Assembly: GCA_023105745.1 (NCBI GenBank)
Contig: JALGQZ010000015.1
Coordinates: forward strand, 4,425,499 to 4,489,498
Length of the DNA: 64,000 nucleotides
Source: Austropuccinia psidii
Lineage: Eukaryota > Basidiomycota > Pucciniomycetes > Pucciniales > Sphaerophragmiaceae
Direction of reading: 5' to 3'
The notes under the pieces were generated by a model that was not told the DNA's origin, ran no database searches, and saw only the letters and a program-made list of their open reading frames with translations. The position numbers and the translations under genes are program-made. Shown here piece by piece: positions 1 to 13,130 of this stretch (positions within the stretch are counted from its first letter, which is position 1; the number at the start of each line of letters is the position of its first letter).

Positions 1-2600
1 TTAACTCTTTTTTCCTTTGTTCAATGAATCCTACAGAATCTTCTGCCTAAAAATCTCATTTTCACACAATGGGAGATCATATATTTTATTGAAAAGCCTC
101 ATGTGATCATTATTTTCTGTTAATACTTGAAAAAAAACTACTTAGCTCCACAATATAGAAATTAAGCTTATTTCATTTTTGAAATGAAAAATTTGAGAGT
201 GAATAGATGAGGATACATTATATATAAGAAAGAATTTCTTTCTCCATATAGTAGGGCTTGAAATATTTGGATGTTCTCTTAACTAGAAAATTGAATCTGT
301 GTAAAGAGAAAGAAATATTTACCCTTGTCATTACTTTATGACTATATAAATATTGGATTTGAATTATTGAATAGAAATAACCATTATTAACCTTTTAGAA
401 ACCCATCTTGAATGATATAGCTTAATTTCAGATATTATTAAATCATGAAATTAAATTTAAAAAGAAATTATAAATGAGTCTTTTATGAGAATTAAGGGAG
501 TAGATTTAGGACCCAACATAAGGAATGAAGGTTCTTATATAAGCTTACAAAACTGAAAAAGATATCCTTGCTCTTTCCCTTGGAGTATTAAATAATGAAA
601 GAATTCTATAGCTGATTTATAAACTCTATTTAACATGAAAATGTCTCCTTATGGATCCCATAAATTTGAAAGTTCAGAATAAATGCATTTTTCTATGTCT
701 TGATGTAACTTTATATAAAATTCTTTAGAAAACTCTTACTGTTGTCCTTGATATAAGAAATAGAATGATAGATATTAGCAATTATTCTTATTTCTAAATT
801 TCAAATATTTTCAATTCAATCATATTTAGCAATATCCTAACCCTTATAGCTATAATCTTGATATTATTCAAGCTTGAATTCTGATTTGTGGGATTTTTTA
901 CAACTTGATAAGTATAAATTAGATATTTATTTACTAAAATATGAAGTTGAGAAACAAAATCAGAAAGGAAAGATTCAAAAAAGACTGGAATACTCCTTTT
1001 AAATGGCATCAATAGTTAAACAAAGCAATCAGTAATCTTAATTGTATTTGAGATAGAGATTAGTCATGAATCTAAAAGTATTTTGTAATCCTCTTCCCTC
1101 AAATCAATTTAGATATGTCTTGGATTAATTAAATGCTAAAACTTTTCTCTAAAATGAGCTTAAGAATATATATTATTGCAAAAAAATATCATTCATTGTG
1201 TTAACTATTATCAATATGCCTGCGAATTACAACTTTATATTTCATAAAATTGAGAAAACTTTGAAACAGGCACATTCCATAGAAAATTCACAAACAGAAA
1301 TAATGGATATTATAAAAGAATTCTGGATTACATTCCTTAGCTTTCATAGAATTTAACAAAATTTGTATTAATATCTTTTGTCTTCAATGTTTCCCACATA
1401 TTTCAGATAGTACAGAGCTAGATGATACCTTATGAAATTAGAATGAGCTTTTGAGGCTGGATTTACAAAATGAATTATTTAGGGAATGTGAGTTTCTTTG
1501 ATTATTTGATTGCAAATTGTCATGGATACAAGCTTATTTCAATAATTCCAATATCAGCTTCCAAATTATAGATCTTCGATAATTATCCTGTTATTTTCTG
1601 TGAGAGATATCATCAAAATTGATTAAATGGGAGCATAAAAACCATTTTTAATTCAAATATGTATATAATTGATATTTCATACTCTGATATGTTTTGAAGC
1701 TGAATGAATCAGCTGAATTAAAAAGAAATGATATATGGAAGACAAATATTTTGGCACCAATGAATAATCAAAAGGATATTTGTGTCAAGATTTCAAAAAT
1801 ATTTTAAATAAGCCTAACAAGAAAATATAGGAATTTCTGAGGTTCAAGTAAATATTTGAAAATGTAGAAAAGGTAAAGGGCTCCAAATTTTGGGTATCAA
1901 GAAGTCTGAATTATACAGTGCACTACTACACATAAATTGAGGGATTATCTCAATTTAAATAAATAACATTACAGTTTATGAGTAAAGGGAAGATCTTACT
2001 ATAATTTGAGACTTAAAACCAAATAGGCACAGCAAATATAATTATTTTAGCTCTGGTATATTTTGGAGCTAATATCTCTTATTTTACAAGGGGATTACTT
2101 GAAAATTAAATATCATGATAATTCTCTCAGAGAGCTATGTTAAATGGAAAATGGAAATCCTATATAGAAGAAAGTTAATCTTCTGGTAGAATATAAAATA
2201 TTCAAGATTCAAAACAAATATATAAGAAATTTCATCTTTAGAAAGAACTATATAGTTAAATAAGAAAAATATGAGTAATTATGAAAGATTAATAAACATT
2301 TTACTTGAATTTAGTTCATTTAACTAACAAGGAATCATCTTTTATTTATATATACACCTCTGTTACTCTTTAAATGTATATTTTATTCCATAATGAGTAT
2401 GAAAAAGTTGCATTTATATTATTATATTGTGTTAATATTTCTTCTTCAGATCATTGTATAATCTATCTCTAAATATTTGTAACAGAGTATTAGAGTATTA
2501 TTCAAACAGAATAAACTAGATAATGAGTTATTATTTGTATCTTTCTAAGAACATAGTTCATTTTGTCTTAGAATATTGACAAATAATATCAGGGTTGAGC
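1..2600. other. AT-rich sequence, no gene recognised
   Basis: I see no coding region, RNA gene or repeat boundary in this stretch. Open frames are short, AT-driven and without recognisable motifs. It may be heavily decayed transposon sequence. Confidence 0.5.
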
Positions 2601-2894
2601 CCATGTTTAACCCATGTTTCATTCAGAATAGTACTCATTTTTAGACTGGTGTTGAGCTTGAAGCACCTGCCCCCAGTTATTGGTTTTTTTGATGGTGAAT
2701 TCCAGTGCACTGAATCAATGCACCAACAATGACCAGAAGATTATTTTGATTTGGTTCCAAATCATAGGAAAGAATTAATATAGTTGATGGAAGGTAAACC
2801 TCAAAAAAGACTGACCACTAATTTTCTTTCAAATTCTCTGTCCTTGCTGTAGCTAGAGCTGATGTTGTGTGACTGACACCTTTTGGAACAATTA

Positions 2895-2978
2895 CTAAAT
2901 ATATCCTTTAATGTCAATATTGCCTTCTTTGCTGAACCAAAGTTCATATTTCATGAGTAAATCTGATCCCAATTTGGA
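2895..2978 (-). pseudogene. Possible Ty1/Copia-like polyprotein remnant
   Basis: The minus strand here reads KLGSDLLMKYELWFSKEGNI followed by a stop. It resembles the segment after the Copia protease (…SVSKLGSDL…), just before the integrase. Sequence at 2979-3200 gives further Copia-like scraps in shifting frames, such as a GPKNQHF-type string. The solo LTR F' starts directly to the right. Only a short stretch is recognisable and it is riddled with stops, so the family call is tentative. Confidence 0.25.
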
Positions 2979-3215
2979 TAGGCTGGAATAAATGATTTCT
3001 TGATTTATTTATGTTTCATCAAAGCCCCATTGATAATGCAAATGGTTCTCTAATACACCTCAATACTATTTGTGAACTACCTCTAATAAAATGTTGGTTT
3101 TTGGGTCCCAATAAGGTAAGAAATTCAATTCTGGCCATTGAATTCCATGTTTTTGATATAGTGTTTCTGTTCTTTCTTCATTTCATCAATGAGATGAAGC
3201 TAAAAAAGGGATTTT

Positions 3216-6200
3216 TGTCAGCCTTGAGGTATATTTTACATACCCAAATAGGCCACAATTAATATTAAAATATATTCTGAACTATGCATTACCCATAAGT
3301 CATGATTATATCCAAAATTCATCATTTTTTATTTAAGAAAAGATAATAACGTTTTTGTGAATAAATAAATCAATGGATTGAAGGCCAGATTTGAAATCTA
3401 CAAAAAAAATTACCTAGGGTAGCTCTATAGAGTTAATATTCTTAAATTAACTCTATGAGGTGGTAATATGGAAAATACTTCAATAACACCTAAAAGAATT
3501 GTGAATTGTTTTTCTCAATTTCATGCCAAAAGAATGGGAATGTGAGAAATCCCATGTCATATATACACTAAGATTAGTGTTATGCAAATTTGTGTGACTT
3601 AAAAATATAGTATTGTTACATAAAGGTTTGGTACACCCATAGTGGATATCAGTCTTGAAGCCTGAGTTACTATTTTTGATGTGAAAATAGCCAAGGGGGG
3701 GGAAGATATCAAAGAGAGCCAGGGTACCCAACTCCTGATCCCTCTGAGGCATTGACAGCTCTAAAGCTTGGATACATTGCTGATAATGGCCCAATTAGTA
3801 TAGTAAAACCTTTGGGGAATTTGGTTACCAAGTCAAAGTCCCATTAAATCATAAGAAAATTGCAAATAAGCTGCTATTTTGAAGTGACAAGGAGGTAAAA
3901 AGAAACTCTGACTCCTGTAACCGCATCAATTCTTACCGATTTTCCATTTTCAAGACTTAAAAGAGTTTTTAAAACCCTTTTGGGACTAGTATCCCTTAAT
4001 TTACCTCATGGAAACTTTCCATATTGTGCTATTTGCAATTCTAAATAGAAATGAGCTAAGAACTTCAAAAATTCATTAAAAATACAATTCTTAATGAATA
4101 TTTCTGAAACTTTAATTAAAAATGAAAAATTATGTGATCCATAAAGAAACCAAAAAAATAATTATTACTCCATAATTGAAATTACAATTTTTACTTTCAG
4201 TCCATTTTTGATGATTCCATGTGAAACACTGAATCTTCAAAAATTCACATAAAATACAATCTGTGATGAAATTTGCAATAAAATTGATAAATTTGAGAAA
4301 TTAACATTTGTTTTGTAATAAAAAAATATTTGCGGTTGTTGCTCCTTTTATTCTTAAACATAAATAGGTTGGTAGTCATTTAAATGTTGTAATTAAGTAG
4401 ATATGATAATTTTACGTGACAACAGGTGATGAAATCAACAATAAAATAAGAATAATTGTTTTCTTGCTTGCTGGGTCTTCAGTTTGCTCCATGTAATGCC
4501 TCTGTGAGCTGTTGTTGTCTTAAAAGAGGCCTCCTCCTACTGTTTTTTCCAAATCATCTTATTATTCAAACTTACCATTAGTACCAACAAGTATTAGTCA
4601 GTCATTTTCTTAAGTGTTTTAAATCTTTCCAAATGAATAAGAAAGACATGAAATAATAGAAAGATACTACTTTCAATATTAGTTAGCTATTATATTGTTT
4701 TATTATTTCTACAAAGAAGTTTTGATCCTTCAAATCCACAATTTATCCATCAAATCTCTCTACCAATTCTTTTCAAGGTATTATTGGAGTATTAGTGATT
4801 GATTCATTTTAATTCTTGAATTGTTTCTCTAGTAGTATCTTTTATTGAATAATTATCTTTATAATTATTCTTGCAAAAGATAATTATATATTAAAATAAT
4901 TTCATTATTCTAATAAAGAAGTCTTATTATTAAATACTTCTTGTAATTTATTCTTTTAGACAATTATGGCTTACTGTTATAATCACTTGTAGTGTATAAT
5001 GATTAAAAGAAATAATTAAGTAATTTATTCTTCAAGTGTGATTATAATAAGTTTATTTGTTATATTTCATAAGAAGAGACATATTGATATTATCAATAGT
5101 TTCATAGACACATTGTAAGGTGTGGATATGAAACTTTGATTAAAAATCAAGTACTTTTCCTATCCTCAAAATTTGTATAAGGTAAAAATATAATTAAAAA
5201 TAGTATGAAATAGTATCTTTAAGAGAAAACATGCCAATTTTATTGTTTTTAACTTTATAAGTATAAAAAAATAATATTATAAAGATTTATTGTTTTACCA
5301 ACAATAAAAATTCATCCCAAAATACTCTACAAGAGATATTTGAGGCTACAAAAGAAATTCCTTCAAGAGCAATTTCAATTGGAATTAATTGAGAAAAAGA
5401 ACTGAAAGCAATTAATTAAAGAAAAAAGTCTTAAAAAGATATTTAAACAGAAAACACACCCAAAAGTGACCAGAGTGAATTTGGAAACAAAGTGACAAAG
5501 TTAACAGTGATGAAAGATGCTTTAATTCACTTTTGGGGTGGTTCAAGGGGTAAAAATGATTATAAGAGTTACACACAATGATTATAATGATTTTTCACAT
5601 GGTTAAAAGGTTTAAAATGATTTTAAAATGGTGGTTGGAATCTTTTATTGATTGGTTTAACAGTGTTTAAAGTAACTATAAAAGGAAAAGATTCTAACAT
5701 GAAGAGAAAAGTGGGGCAAAGAAGAAATTCTTTTATATCCATCAATTCTCTTACTCCAAAAGTAAAATTTACCCTTGTTGGTTGTGGAAAACACTCTGAC
5801 AACAGAAAAGCCAATTATGGAATCATTGAACCCTGGTTTAGACCAAAAAAGGGCTGGTTTTAGCCATTTTAGACCCTTAAATCAGCCATTACTATGGTAA
5901 TACCTTGTCTAGAGCCTTCAAAACACGTAAGAATGTGTGTAAGAGGTGTAGACACCAGTTAAAACTGTTTCTACTAACATCGTTTCAACTTGAGGGTAGT
6001 TTTACCCTCTTGGCAGCAGTTAAAACTTCCCTGGTTGGTATCAAAACCTCATCATCAATTGAGTCACAGACCCTGTGACTCCGTTCCAGGCCAAAAGTAA
6101 TGAACTTTTGCGTGGATTTTGACATCTCATGCCTGTCAGCAAGGACTTTGGGGGTCTAGCTCCCCCTCAAAGGTAGAGTGTCTTTTCCCCCCCAGAATTA

Positions 6201-6940
6201 ATCTTTCCAATTTATTTTTTCTTTAATTCCGCATCATGTAATACAATTATAATTTACACATGTAATTCAATTGAGTTTTTAATTTCAAATCTGTAATAAT
6301 TGATACCTCATATCTAAATTAAAGTTCACTTATGTAATACATGCACACATTTTGACATTTCAATTGAATTCAATTGAAAATACTTCGATTCCTCATAACT
6401 TCTAAACTAAACACAACACCTCAATTTTAACACAAAAATTGATGGTTAACACCACATGTGGTGTTAATTAAATTAAGGTTTTGAGGATTTTCAACTTTTG
6501 TACAGAAAATACTAAAAACTCAATTTTAACTTATTTAGAGTTGAGTTACAGAAATTTTACCCAGAGGTGACCCCACCTTATTTTTTATGAGGAATCTAGT
6601 GGTGAAGTAATTTTCTTAAGTTTATTTATTGGATAAAAATTTATAATATATTTTATGTAAATTTTTACCAAAAATATTTTAATTTCATTAATTTTATTAA
6701 AGATTTATTATTACTTAATTTTTTCAAGTAAAAATGCAATTTCACAATTTTAAGATTTAATGTAATTTTTATTTTGAATTATAATTAAATTTTTATTTTT
6801 GTATATAAATTTGTATTTATATTTTAATTTTCATTTTTATAATATAAATAAATTTATTTTATTTATATTTATATCTTATTTTGTTATTTGTGGTCTTTTG
6901 GGTATATGAAAATACCTCTAAGGCTCACACATATCTTACA
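3216..6940 (+). repeat. Solo LTR F' (interrupted by solo LTR B')
   Basis: The left end reads TGTCAGCCTTGAGGTATA, the inverse of the AGGCTCACA-type end seen in the other LTRs. The right end, CTTACA at 6935-6940, lies beyond an inserted LTR. Without that insert F' is about 1.9 kb, and it matches the reverse complement of solo LTR F at 16703-18599 along its length. Examples are the AGAGAGCCAGGGTACCCAACT block near 3714 and the TTTCATAGACACAT end. Flanking bases are ATTTT and CTTTG, so no clean target duplication survives. No internal retrotransposon sequence adjoins it, so it is a recombined solo LTR in the opposite orientation to all other LTRs of this family here. Confidence 0.8.
5114..6929 (-). 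repeat. Solo LTR B' (same family as element B LTRs)
   Basis: It starts TGTAAGGTGTGGATATG, ends AAGGCTCACA, is about 1.82 kb and is collinear with the LTRs at 41542 and 49802. It is inserted six bases from the end of LTR F'. The left target copy is CACAT (5109-5113) and the right is CATAT (6930-6934), one substitution apart. Removing the insert and one copy restores an F' end that matches LTR F. A TATA-like TATAAAAG lies on the minus strand near 5729, as in the B LTRs. Confidence 0.85.
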
Positions 6941-9250
6941 CTTTGTGTAAAAAGCTTTCCAATAATAAAATAAGACCTTTGTTTTTCTTCAATCTAACAC
7001 CAAGAGAGATACTTCTTACCCTAAAAAGACATGAATACCTCAACCTTGTGAGTTGCAACAATATGGCCAATTAATGCCACTAGATTGACAAAAAAAAATT
7101 TTCCATTTGAGTAATTTGGTGTACAAGACTTAATTCCATTATTTGATTTAGTAATATCATCAACAATCATCTTCATGATATTGTTAATTGTGATCATGTC
7201 TGGCTGGTTTTAAAATAGTATAATTCCATCCAGAGAGGTGAACTTTTATTAGAAATATTTTTGTGGGGGAATTTTAAGGAAGTATAAAACTTCAATTCTC
7301 ATTTAAATTTTTTTTCCTAAAGTCTTGTTTTCTTTAAAATTTAACCAGTTGATAAAAAAGTCCAAATACTAATTCAAGAGATTTGTTTGAAGAACTTATT
7401 GAAATAAGTTTTTTCCAAACACAACCTGTTTCTAAATAAAAAAAATCATTAGACCTTGATGAGATGGCAGTTTTTTTCATTGCATTTTACAATCTCTTCT
7501 TCAGAACTTACAATACTTAGGAGCCAATAAATATACAAGAAAACAGCCTTTGAAATTATATTTTCTTGCGGAATTCAAATATGTGGAAATTGAGGTAACT
7601 AAGATTGACAATTCCTTTGATTTGGATTTTGGGAATGCAAATCTGTTGTGAATTGGATTTATGGAAGTGTACAGACTTTATAAGGATGAAGTAGCTTGGT
7701 AAAGAATTGATTTCTTGTAATGACTGGCTTGTATTTCAAATCTTTAAGTGAAAGTAAGAGCAAGGACAACATACATGTTGATCGATTGGAAAATCTGATT
7801 TCAATTTTTTCAAGTTCTATGAGTATTTCAAGTAAAGCTAGATAAATTAATCTTGTTATGTTGTATCTTTAGGAAAGAATTTGAATGATATGCACAATAA
7901 TATATCTATATATCTGACAATTTTGCCTTCTGATTCTGAAAATGAGATACAGCCACCCTATATAATTCAAGATAAGTGCAAGAGAAAAACTTGCATATTA
8001 TTTAGTGTCTGAGTTTTAATAAGAAAAAATAATACTTGCAAATAATATTTGTTTTACTAGTGTTGAAATTGGAATTTGGTTTCTTGTGCAGCACTGTCTG
8101 ATGCTTCATAATAACTTGAGAGTTGTGTTATTAGTCTTTCTTTATGAATGAGTGCAGGCTGTGGAAAACAATTATTATTGAACAATGTGTCCTGTTAAGC
8201 TGAAAACTTGTCCCAATGCCTTATTCACATGCTATGGTCAACATACAGTCCTTCATGAGCTTGGCCATTTGAGGTTATGACTTTGTAATTCAAGAATCCT
8301 GAGCAGGGACAGAAGTACATTATCAAACTCTTAGGAATTTTAGGATGTTGAGAGAGTTATAATTATATAGTATAACTCAAAAACAAAAGTGAAATGCAAG
8401 TTTAACAGTTGAAAGAAGATTAATGAGACAAGAAGGATAGAAAGATATTTCAGGCTTCAGGTTAACTCCATGATAAAGCCTTAAAATTATAATGACAAGC
8501 TGTAACTGTGAATATTGGTGATGGAGAGTACTTCTGATAGCCCTGGGTGCGGCATTTATCGTTTTTTTTTGCAATAATTTTAATTTTAATTATACCTGCT
8601 AAATTCTGAGGGTACCCCTTATTAAGAAGTTAGACCACATAAGAATACTAAGAACAGGATGATTTGTTTTCCTTTGGTGAGGAAAAAGCCCCTTTTATCT
8701 TGTTGAGGGATGGGTTAAAGTGTTAGACCTTTGCACATGACCACAGAGTAAAACATTTCACTACTGTTGGCTGTATTTTGGTTCCACACACTCAATACAG
8801 ACTCTCATTAGGTGGAAATAGATTTTTAGAACCACAAGTGGTCATTTTTACGCAATAAAGGGTGAAAAATTTCACCAATAGAGTTTACAGGTGTTTTCTA
8901 GTGGTTCTGATGTGTCAAAAACTGGACAAGAAACACTTCTAGAACTCCTATTGGTCATATTATGAGTAATTAAGGAATAAAAATAATTTCATTCAATTGA
9001 TTATCTGATAATTCAGTTATATGTACAGCTGTACCACAGTAAGATCCCATACTGGCTAGTGTGGAGTTATAATCTCAACACCTGAATAAATTTGTCAGCT
9101 TTCAGGATATAAATCCCAAAAGTGGCACCTTTTTTTATCCCTTTATGCACTCTACATGCTAGTTCCTCATTTGGTATACCTATCATTTATCATGGAAAAG
9201 CTATACCAGTTTTCAATTAAATTGAAAGAATATGGATGTTGTATGAGTCC
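6941..9250. other. Non-coding, nothing recognised
   Basis: AT-rich sequence without long frames, RNA genes or LTR ends that I can identify. The first 300 bases could continue the remnant seen left of F', but I could not read a protein family there. Confidence 0.45.
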
Positions 9251-9254
9251 TGTA

Positions 9255-9530
9255 TTAAGCTAATTCACTTAAGTATGTTTGTTCTAAATGAGATAAAAGC
9301 TTATGGAGAGTATCATCAAGAATCTCTGATTCTGATATTTCCAAAAATATACCACTTTGAGTATCCCACACTAAAACTGTGGAAGCTGGATGAAATGTGA
9401 ATATTCTATTCATCACTATTTGGCCTATGGCTGGCTCTACCTTCCGTAACATTGATGCTAGCATAATTTGGGTAGTACCAATAGATAGCCCTAATTGAGA
9501 GCTATAATTTGAACACCCAGCTTATGGTGT
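9255..9530 (-). pseudogene. Unidentified minus-strand coding-like fragment
   Basis: The minus-strand frame reads through about 80 residues, including TVLVWDTQSGIFLEISESE and ending SHLEQTYLSELA before TAA. Its amphipathic, non-repetitive composition is more protein-like than surrounding AT-driven frames. No ATG marks a convincing start, and a stop lies upstream at about 9523, so it would be a terminal exon or a remnant. I do not recognise the family. It points away from the dehydrogenase gene and could belong with the fragment at 10037-10363. Confidence 0.25.
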
Positions 9531-10036
9531 TCTGACTTTCTCTCTAGATCTTAGATAAGGATTTAAATTCCAAGTTTATTCTCAGTTCTGGTTTTGAACT
9601 GGAATAACTTTTTTTTCTTATCCTATTGGGATAATAATGGTTTATTCTGAAATGTGGGAGCTTCCTCTTTCAGATGAATTCTATTATGAGCCATTTGGAA
9701 AAAATTTAATTTCATGAGTATCCTATCTAATAAGATCATCTATGGTATTGAGGTGTCATGCTTGTGCTATGGTTTTGAGTCACAGGCTGACCAAAAGGCC
9801 ACCCACTTCATAGGTCTAGAGCAAAGATACCCTTCTCAAGGGCTATGCCTCCAATTCTACTAACAGGTCAAAATGCCATAAAAAGCCATCTCCATCAAAA
9901 GCCAAATTTCTTGGTGGTCATTCAGAATCCCTCAAGTTTCCCATTGATTTCATATCCCATTGGAGACTTGATCCACAGAAAATGAGACAAGTTATCCCAT
10001 GGAAGGCATCTTGGACAATTTGACTAGTAATCTTAG

Positions 10037-10363
10037 TCAATTTCTTGAAGGATCCTTGAAATTTACTCCCAAAATGTCTTTTCTCACTGAGTCATCAAAA
10101 TTTTCAAACACTCTCATCCTTGACAGCCTCCCCTCACCAGCTTGGTCCAGCTGCTTTTCTCCCAGGTCTTCACTCAATCCGCGCTGGACCCGGATGAAAT
10201 TTTAGAATTTGCCAGTAGAAATCATCATTCTGACGTTAAAGGCGTGAGCACATTTCGCCTGGGAGAGTGCTTGGTGGATATCCCCAAGCCACTGGGTCAT
10301 CATGGATTTGTCTTCTGCAATCATCTTCATCGATTGTGGTCTCTTCAATCTTAGGAATTCCTG
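10037..10363 (-). pseudogene. Unidentified coding remnant with one in-frame stop
   Basis: A single minus-strand frame of about 108 codons is open apart from one TAA at 10202-10204. Before the stop it reads …MTQWLGDIHQALSQAKCAH…; after it, …IRVQRGLSEDLGEKQLDQ… and then …FENFDDSVRKDILGVNF…. Base composition is less AT-rich than the flanks, which also suggests former coding sequence. Alternatively the stop lies in an unrecognised intron. The family is unknown to me. It lies about 250 bases upstream of the polyol dehydrogenase start, divergently oriented. Confidence 0.35.
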
Positions 10364-10454
10364 TCAAAGTCCTCAAAAGCCCCATTCTAGGAACGCTCAG
10401 ACGCCAAATTTCGACTGCTGTGATCCTCAACCTGATTCAACTCTTTTGGCTCTA

Positions 10455-10462
10455 ATATAAAA
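10455..10462 (+). promoter_or_regulatory. TATA-like box upstream of polyol dehydrogenase
   Basis: AATATAAAAC lies about 150 bases before the proposed ATG in otherwise mixed sequence. Position and sequence fit a core promoter, but in an AT-rich genome such strings arise by chance. Confidence 0.25.
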
Positions 10463-10611
10463 CACTCAAAGACCTCAAGAAATAACAATTTCAATCTTGT
10501 GGCGTGTAAGAATCGAATAGCAAATTATTTAGCTTTGGTCAAACCAACACGGAATTGTGCTGCTTTTTTGTGGGAAAAAGTCAGAAGAATTAAAATAAAC
10601 TATCTCAAAAG

Positions 10612-12445
10612 ATGAACGATTTAAAACTTGATGCATTGAATGATCCGATTTTCAATTCAATTAATCCAAAACTTTATGATCCGAAATTGGTTTTAGACTC
10701 TAATCAATTCAAAATTTTAAAAAAACCTGATGAAATTCCAAATGATAACTTGAAAATCAATATAGGTTGTTTTTATAATCATAAAAAAGAGGTTGGTCTC
10801 ATCCTTTTTTTAGTCATCAACTGTCTTGAGATTGTTTTTTGGGTTTATTCTGTCAATTGTCTGTTCAAAACAAAAAGACGCTTAGACCATGCAGGCCTGA
10901 CTGATTTCATCGAGTGAGGTCAATGTTTTTTTAGCTACATCTAGCCCAAAAGCCTATTCCCAAAATTTTCCCTGGTCAAGTTTTATTACATATCCGTGCC
11001 ACTGGCATTTGTGGCAGTGATGTTCACTTTTGGAAACATTCCAGGGTGCGTCAATCAAGAACTATCATGGCTTTCACTTTGTTTTATTTTTAAATTTCAC
11101 TCATGACTTACTTTTCTTAGGTTGGCGAAACCATGGTGGTAAGAGATGAGGTAAGTAAGGCATCCTCTTCTTTAACAAAAAATCACTTCAAAGCTAACGT
11201 TGGTGTGCTCTTTCAGTGTGGTGGTGGCCATGAATCTGCTGGAGAAGTTATCGAGGTTGGCGAAGGAGTCACCAACTTGAAGGTCGGTAAGTCCTCATAT
11301 TGATCATCTTGATTTGTTGGTTTCAAGATTTTATAGACATCTTCTCTGCCAAGTTCAAACTAATTCTGTTAATCATTGTTTTTGATATGTTATAGGCGAT
11401 CGAGTGGCAATCGAAGCCGGAATCCCATGCTCCAAACCTACGTGCGAAATGTGTCTTACAGGTTAGTCGATCGATTCTTGATTCAAACCAAAATTCTCAC
11501 TACCTTGGGTTTCTATTCTACCTAGGACGCTACAACGCCTGCCCCGATGTCGTCTTCTTTTCAACACCACCCTTTCATGGCCTGTTGACTCGATTTCATG
11601 CCCATCCTGCTTGTTGGTTGCACAAATTACCGCCAACAATCTCTTATGAAGAGGGGGCCCTACTTGAGCCATTGGTCGTGGCTTTAGCTGGTGTCGAGAG
11701 AGCTGGTGTTAAGCTTGGGGATCCGGTGCTGATTTGCGGCGCTGGGCCGATCGGTCTCATCACTCTCTTGGCTTGTCGTGCCGCTGGTGCTTCTCCAATC
11801 GCGATAACCGACCTCTCAGACCACAGACTGCGCTTTGCCAAAAAAGTCGTGCCTTCAGTACTCACTTACAAGGTCCCACTTGATATGCCTCAGCGTGAAA
11901 TCGCCGAACAAATTCAAAACATGATGGGATTGAAGCCATTGGTCGCCATGGAATGTACTGGCTTTGAAAGCTCAATAAAAACGGCAATTTATGTTGGTCG
12001 AGTGCTATGATTTATGACACATTCAATCTTAAAGCTGATGTTTTACAAACTAATTTGGGTAATCTTGAACCAAACTAGAGCGTCAAGTTTGGGGGAAAAG
12101 TATTTGTGATTGGGGTTGGGAAGGATGAACAGACCTTCCCATTTATGCACATGAGTGCTAATGAAATTGATTTACAATTTCAGTTTGTCAAGAATTCTCC
12201 CTCTCTGATTGAGTGAGAATAATCAAAAACAGCCAGCTTAAAGATAATCACCTCTTTTCTGTAGATTCAGATACGCAAATCAATACCCAAAAGCAATTCG
12301 TTTGGTAGCAAGCGGATTAATCGACTTGAAACCCTTGGTGACTCATCGCTTTCCATTAGAACGATCAGTCGAAGCCTTTGAAACGGCCGCTGACCTCAAC
12401 TCGGGTTCAATTAAGGTTCAAATCTTGGATGAAAAAACTGCTTGA
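10612..12445 (+). CDS. Zinc-dependent polyol dehydrogenase, L-arabinitol 4-dehydrogenase/sorbitol dehydrogenase type
   Basis: Eight exons join in frame: 10612-10791, 10935-11045, 11121-11150, 11217-11286, 11396-11461, 11526-11992, 12079-12182 and 12265-12445. They give 402 aa plus a stop, and all seven introns (64-143 bases) are GT-AG. It is a medium-chain, NAD-type dehydrogenase oxidising polyols such as L-arabinitol, sorbitol or xylitol. Catalytic zinc ligands are Cys86 in [10 protein letters not shown], His112-Glu113 in GGGHESAG, and the Glu of ALLEPL. Structural-zinc Cys residues are 142, 147, 150 and 158; the first spacing is four residues rather than the usual two. The Rossmann motif is GAGPIGL, and the C-terminal half reads [14 protein letters not shown]. 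The segments LSTPP-like [11 protein letters not shown] and [11 protein letters not shown] favour the arabinitol dehydrogenase branch. The N-terminal 45 residues are not recognised. The length fits the family (about 360-390 aa) plus an N-terminal extension. No defect is visible, and the substrate is inferred. Confidence 0.93.
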
Positions 12446-13130
12446 AGAACGTTTTTCATTTAGTAATCTCATGATTTTTGAGGCAATTTAGAATATGTGT
12501 CTACTTGCCCATATCGTATCAAAAATTTCACAAATGATCAAAGCGAATTAAGGTATGATAGTAACCATGTATGATCCCCAGTTCTTGTCTGATGTACCAG
12601 GGTGGCAGGCCGATTGCAATTTGGAATTTTAGCTTAAAAATCTCATGCTTCAACCTGCGAGGCTGTTGGCTAGTCAGCCACCATTCTTTCCCAAAAGTGG
12701 TCAAATTATAGACTGTCATAAATATAATGAAAAGGTTTGAATTCAGAAGTTTAGCTTAGTTATATGGTTTTCTAAACGTAAGAAGAATTGGCAAAAAGCA
12801 GCTTTGTAAAACTGCAAAATCAAAGATGCTTTATTTTTTTGCGGACAAAAGTGGCATGCGAGTTTTTTGTGCTAGAGTATTTGGAGGTAAGTTTTGATGT
12901 TGACTTCACCATTCCAGTACTTCAGTAACGTTCAGAGCACCCGCATGAAACTCTCTTTGTTTTTTTGCAATTCATCCTGGGTTATAAGCAAAGATTTCAT
13001 ACCTTGTCAAGTATTTTTTAAAGATAAAACTATTAATTTTTCATGTGATTTATATGTAACCAAAGAAAAGAATGTCTGAAAATGTTAGAATCTTATATTT
13101 TTCAAAAGTACTTGTAAAATAAATTTAAAA
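12446..13130. other. 3' flank of polyol dehydrogenase
   Basis: Composition stays mixed to about 12950 and then becomes AT-rich. No polyadenylation signal can be singled out. A minus-strand frame at 12528-12719 is open for 63 codons but has no recognisable family. Confidence 0.4.

Noticed and set aside
12528..12719. Minus-strand 63-codon frame downstream of the dehydrogenase
   Set aside because: Looks mildly protein-like but no family, start context or neighbouring exon supports it.
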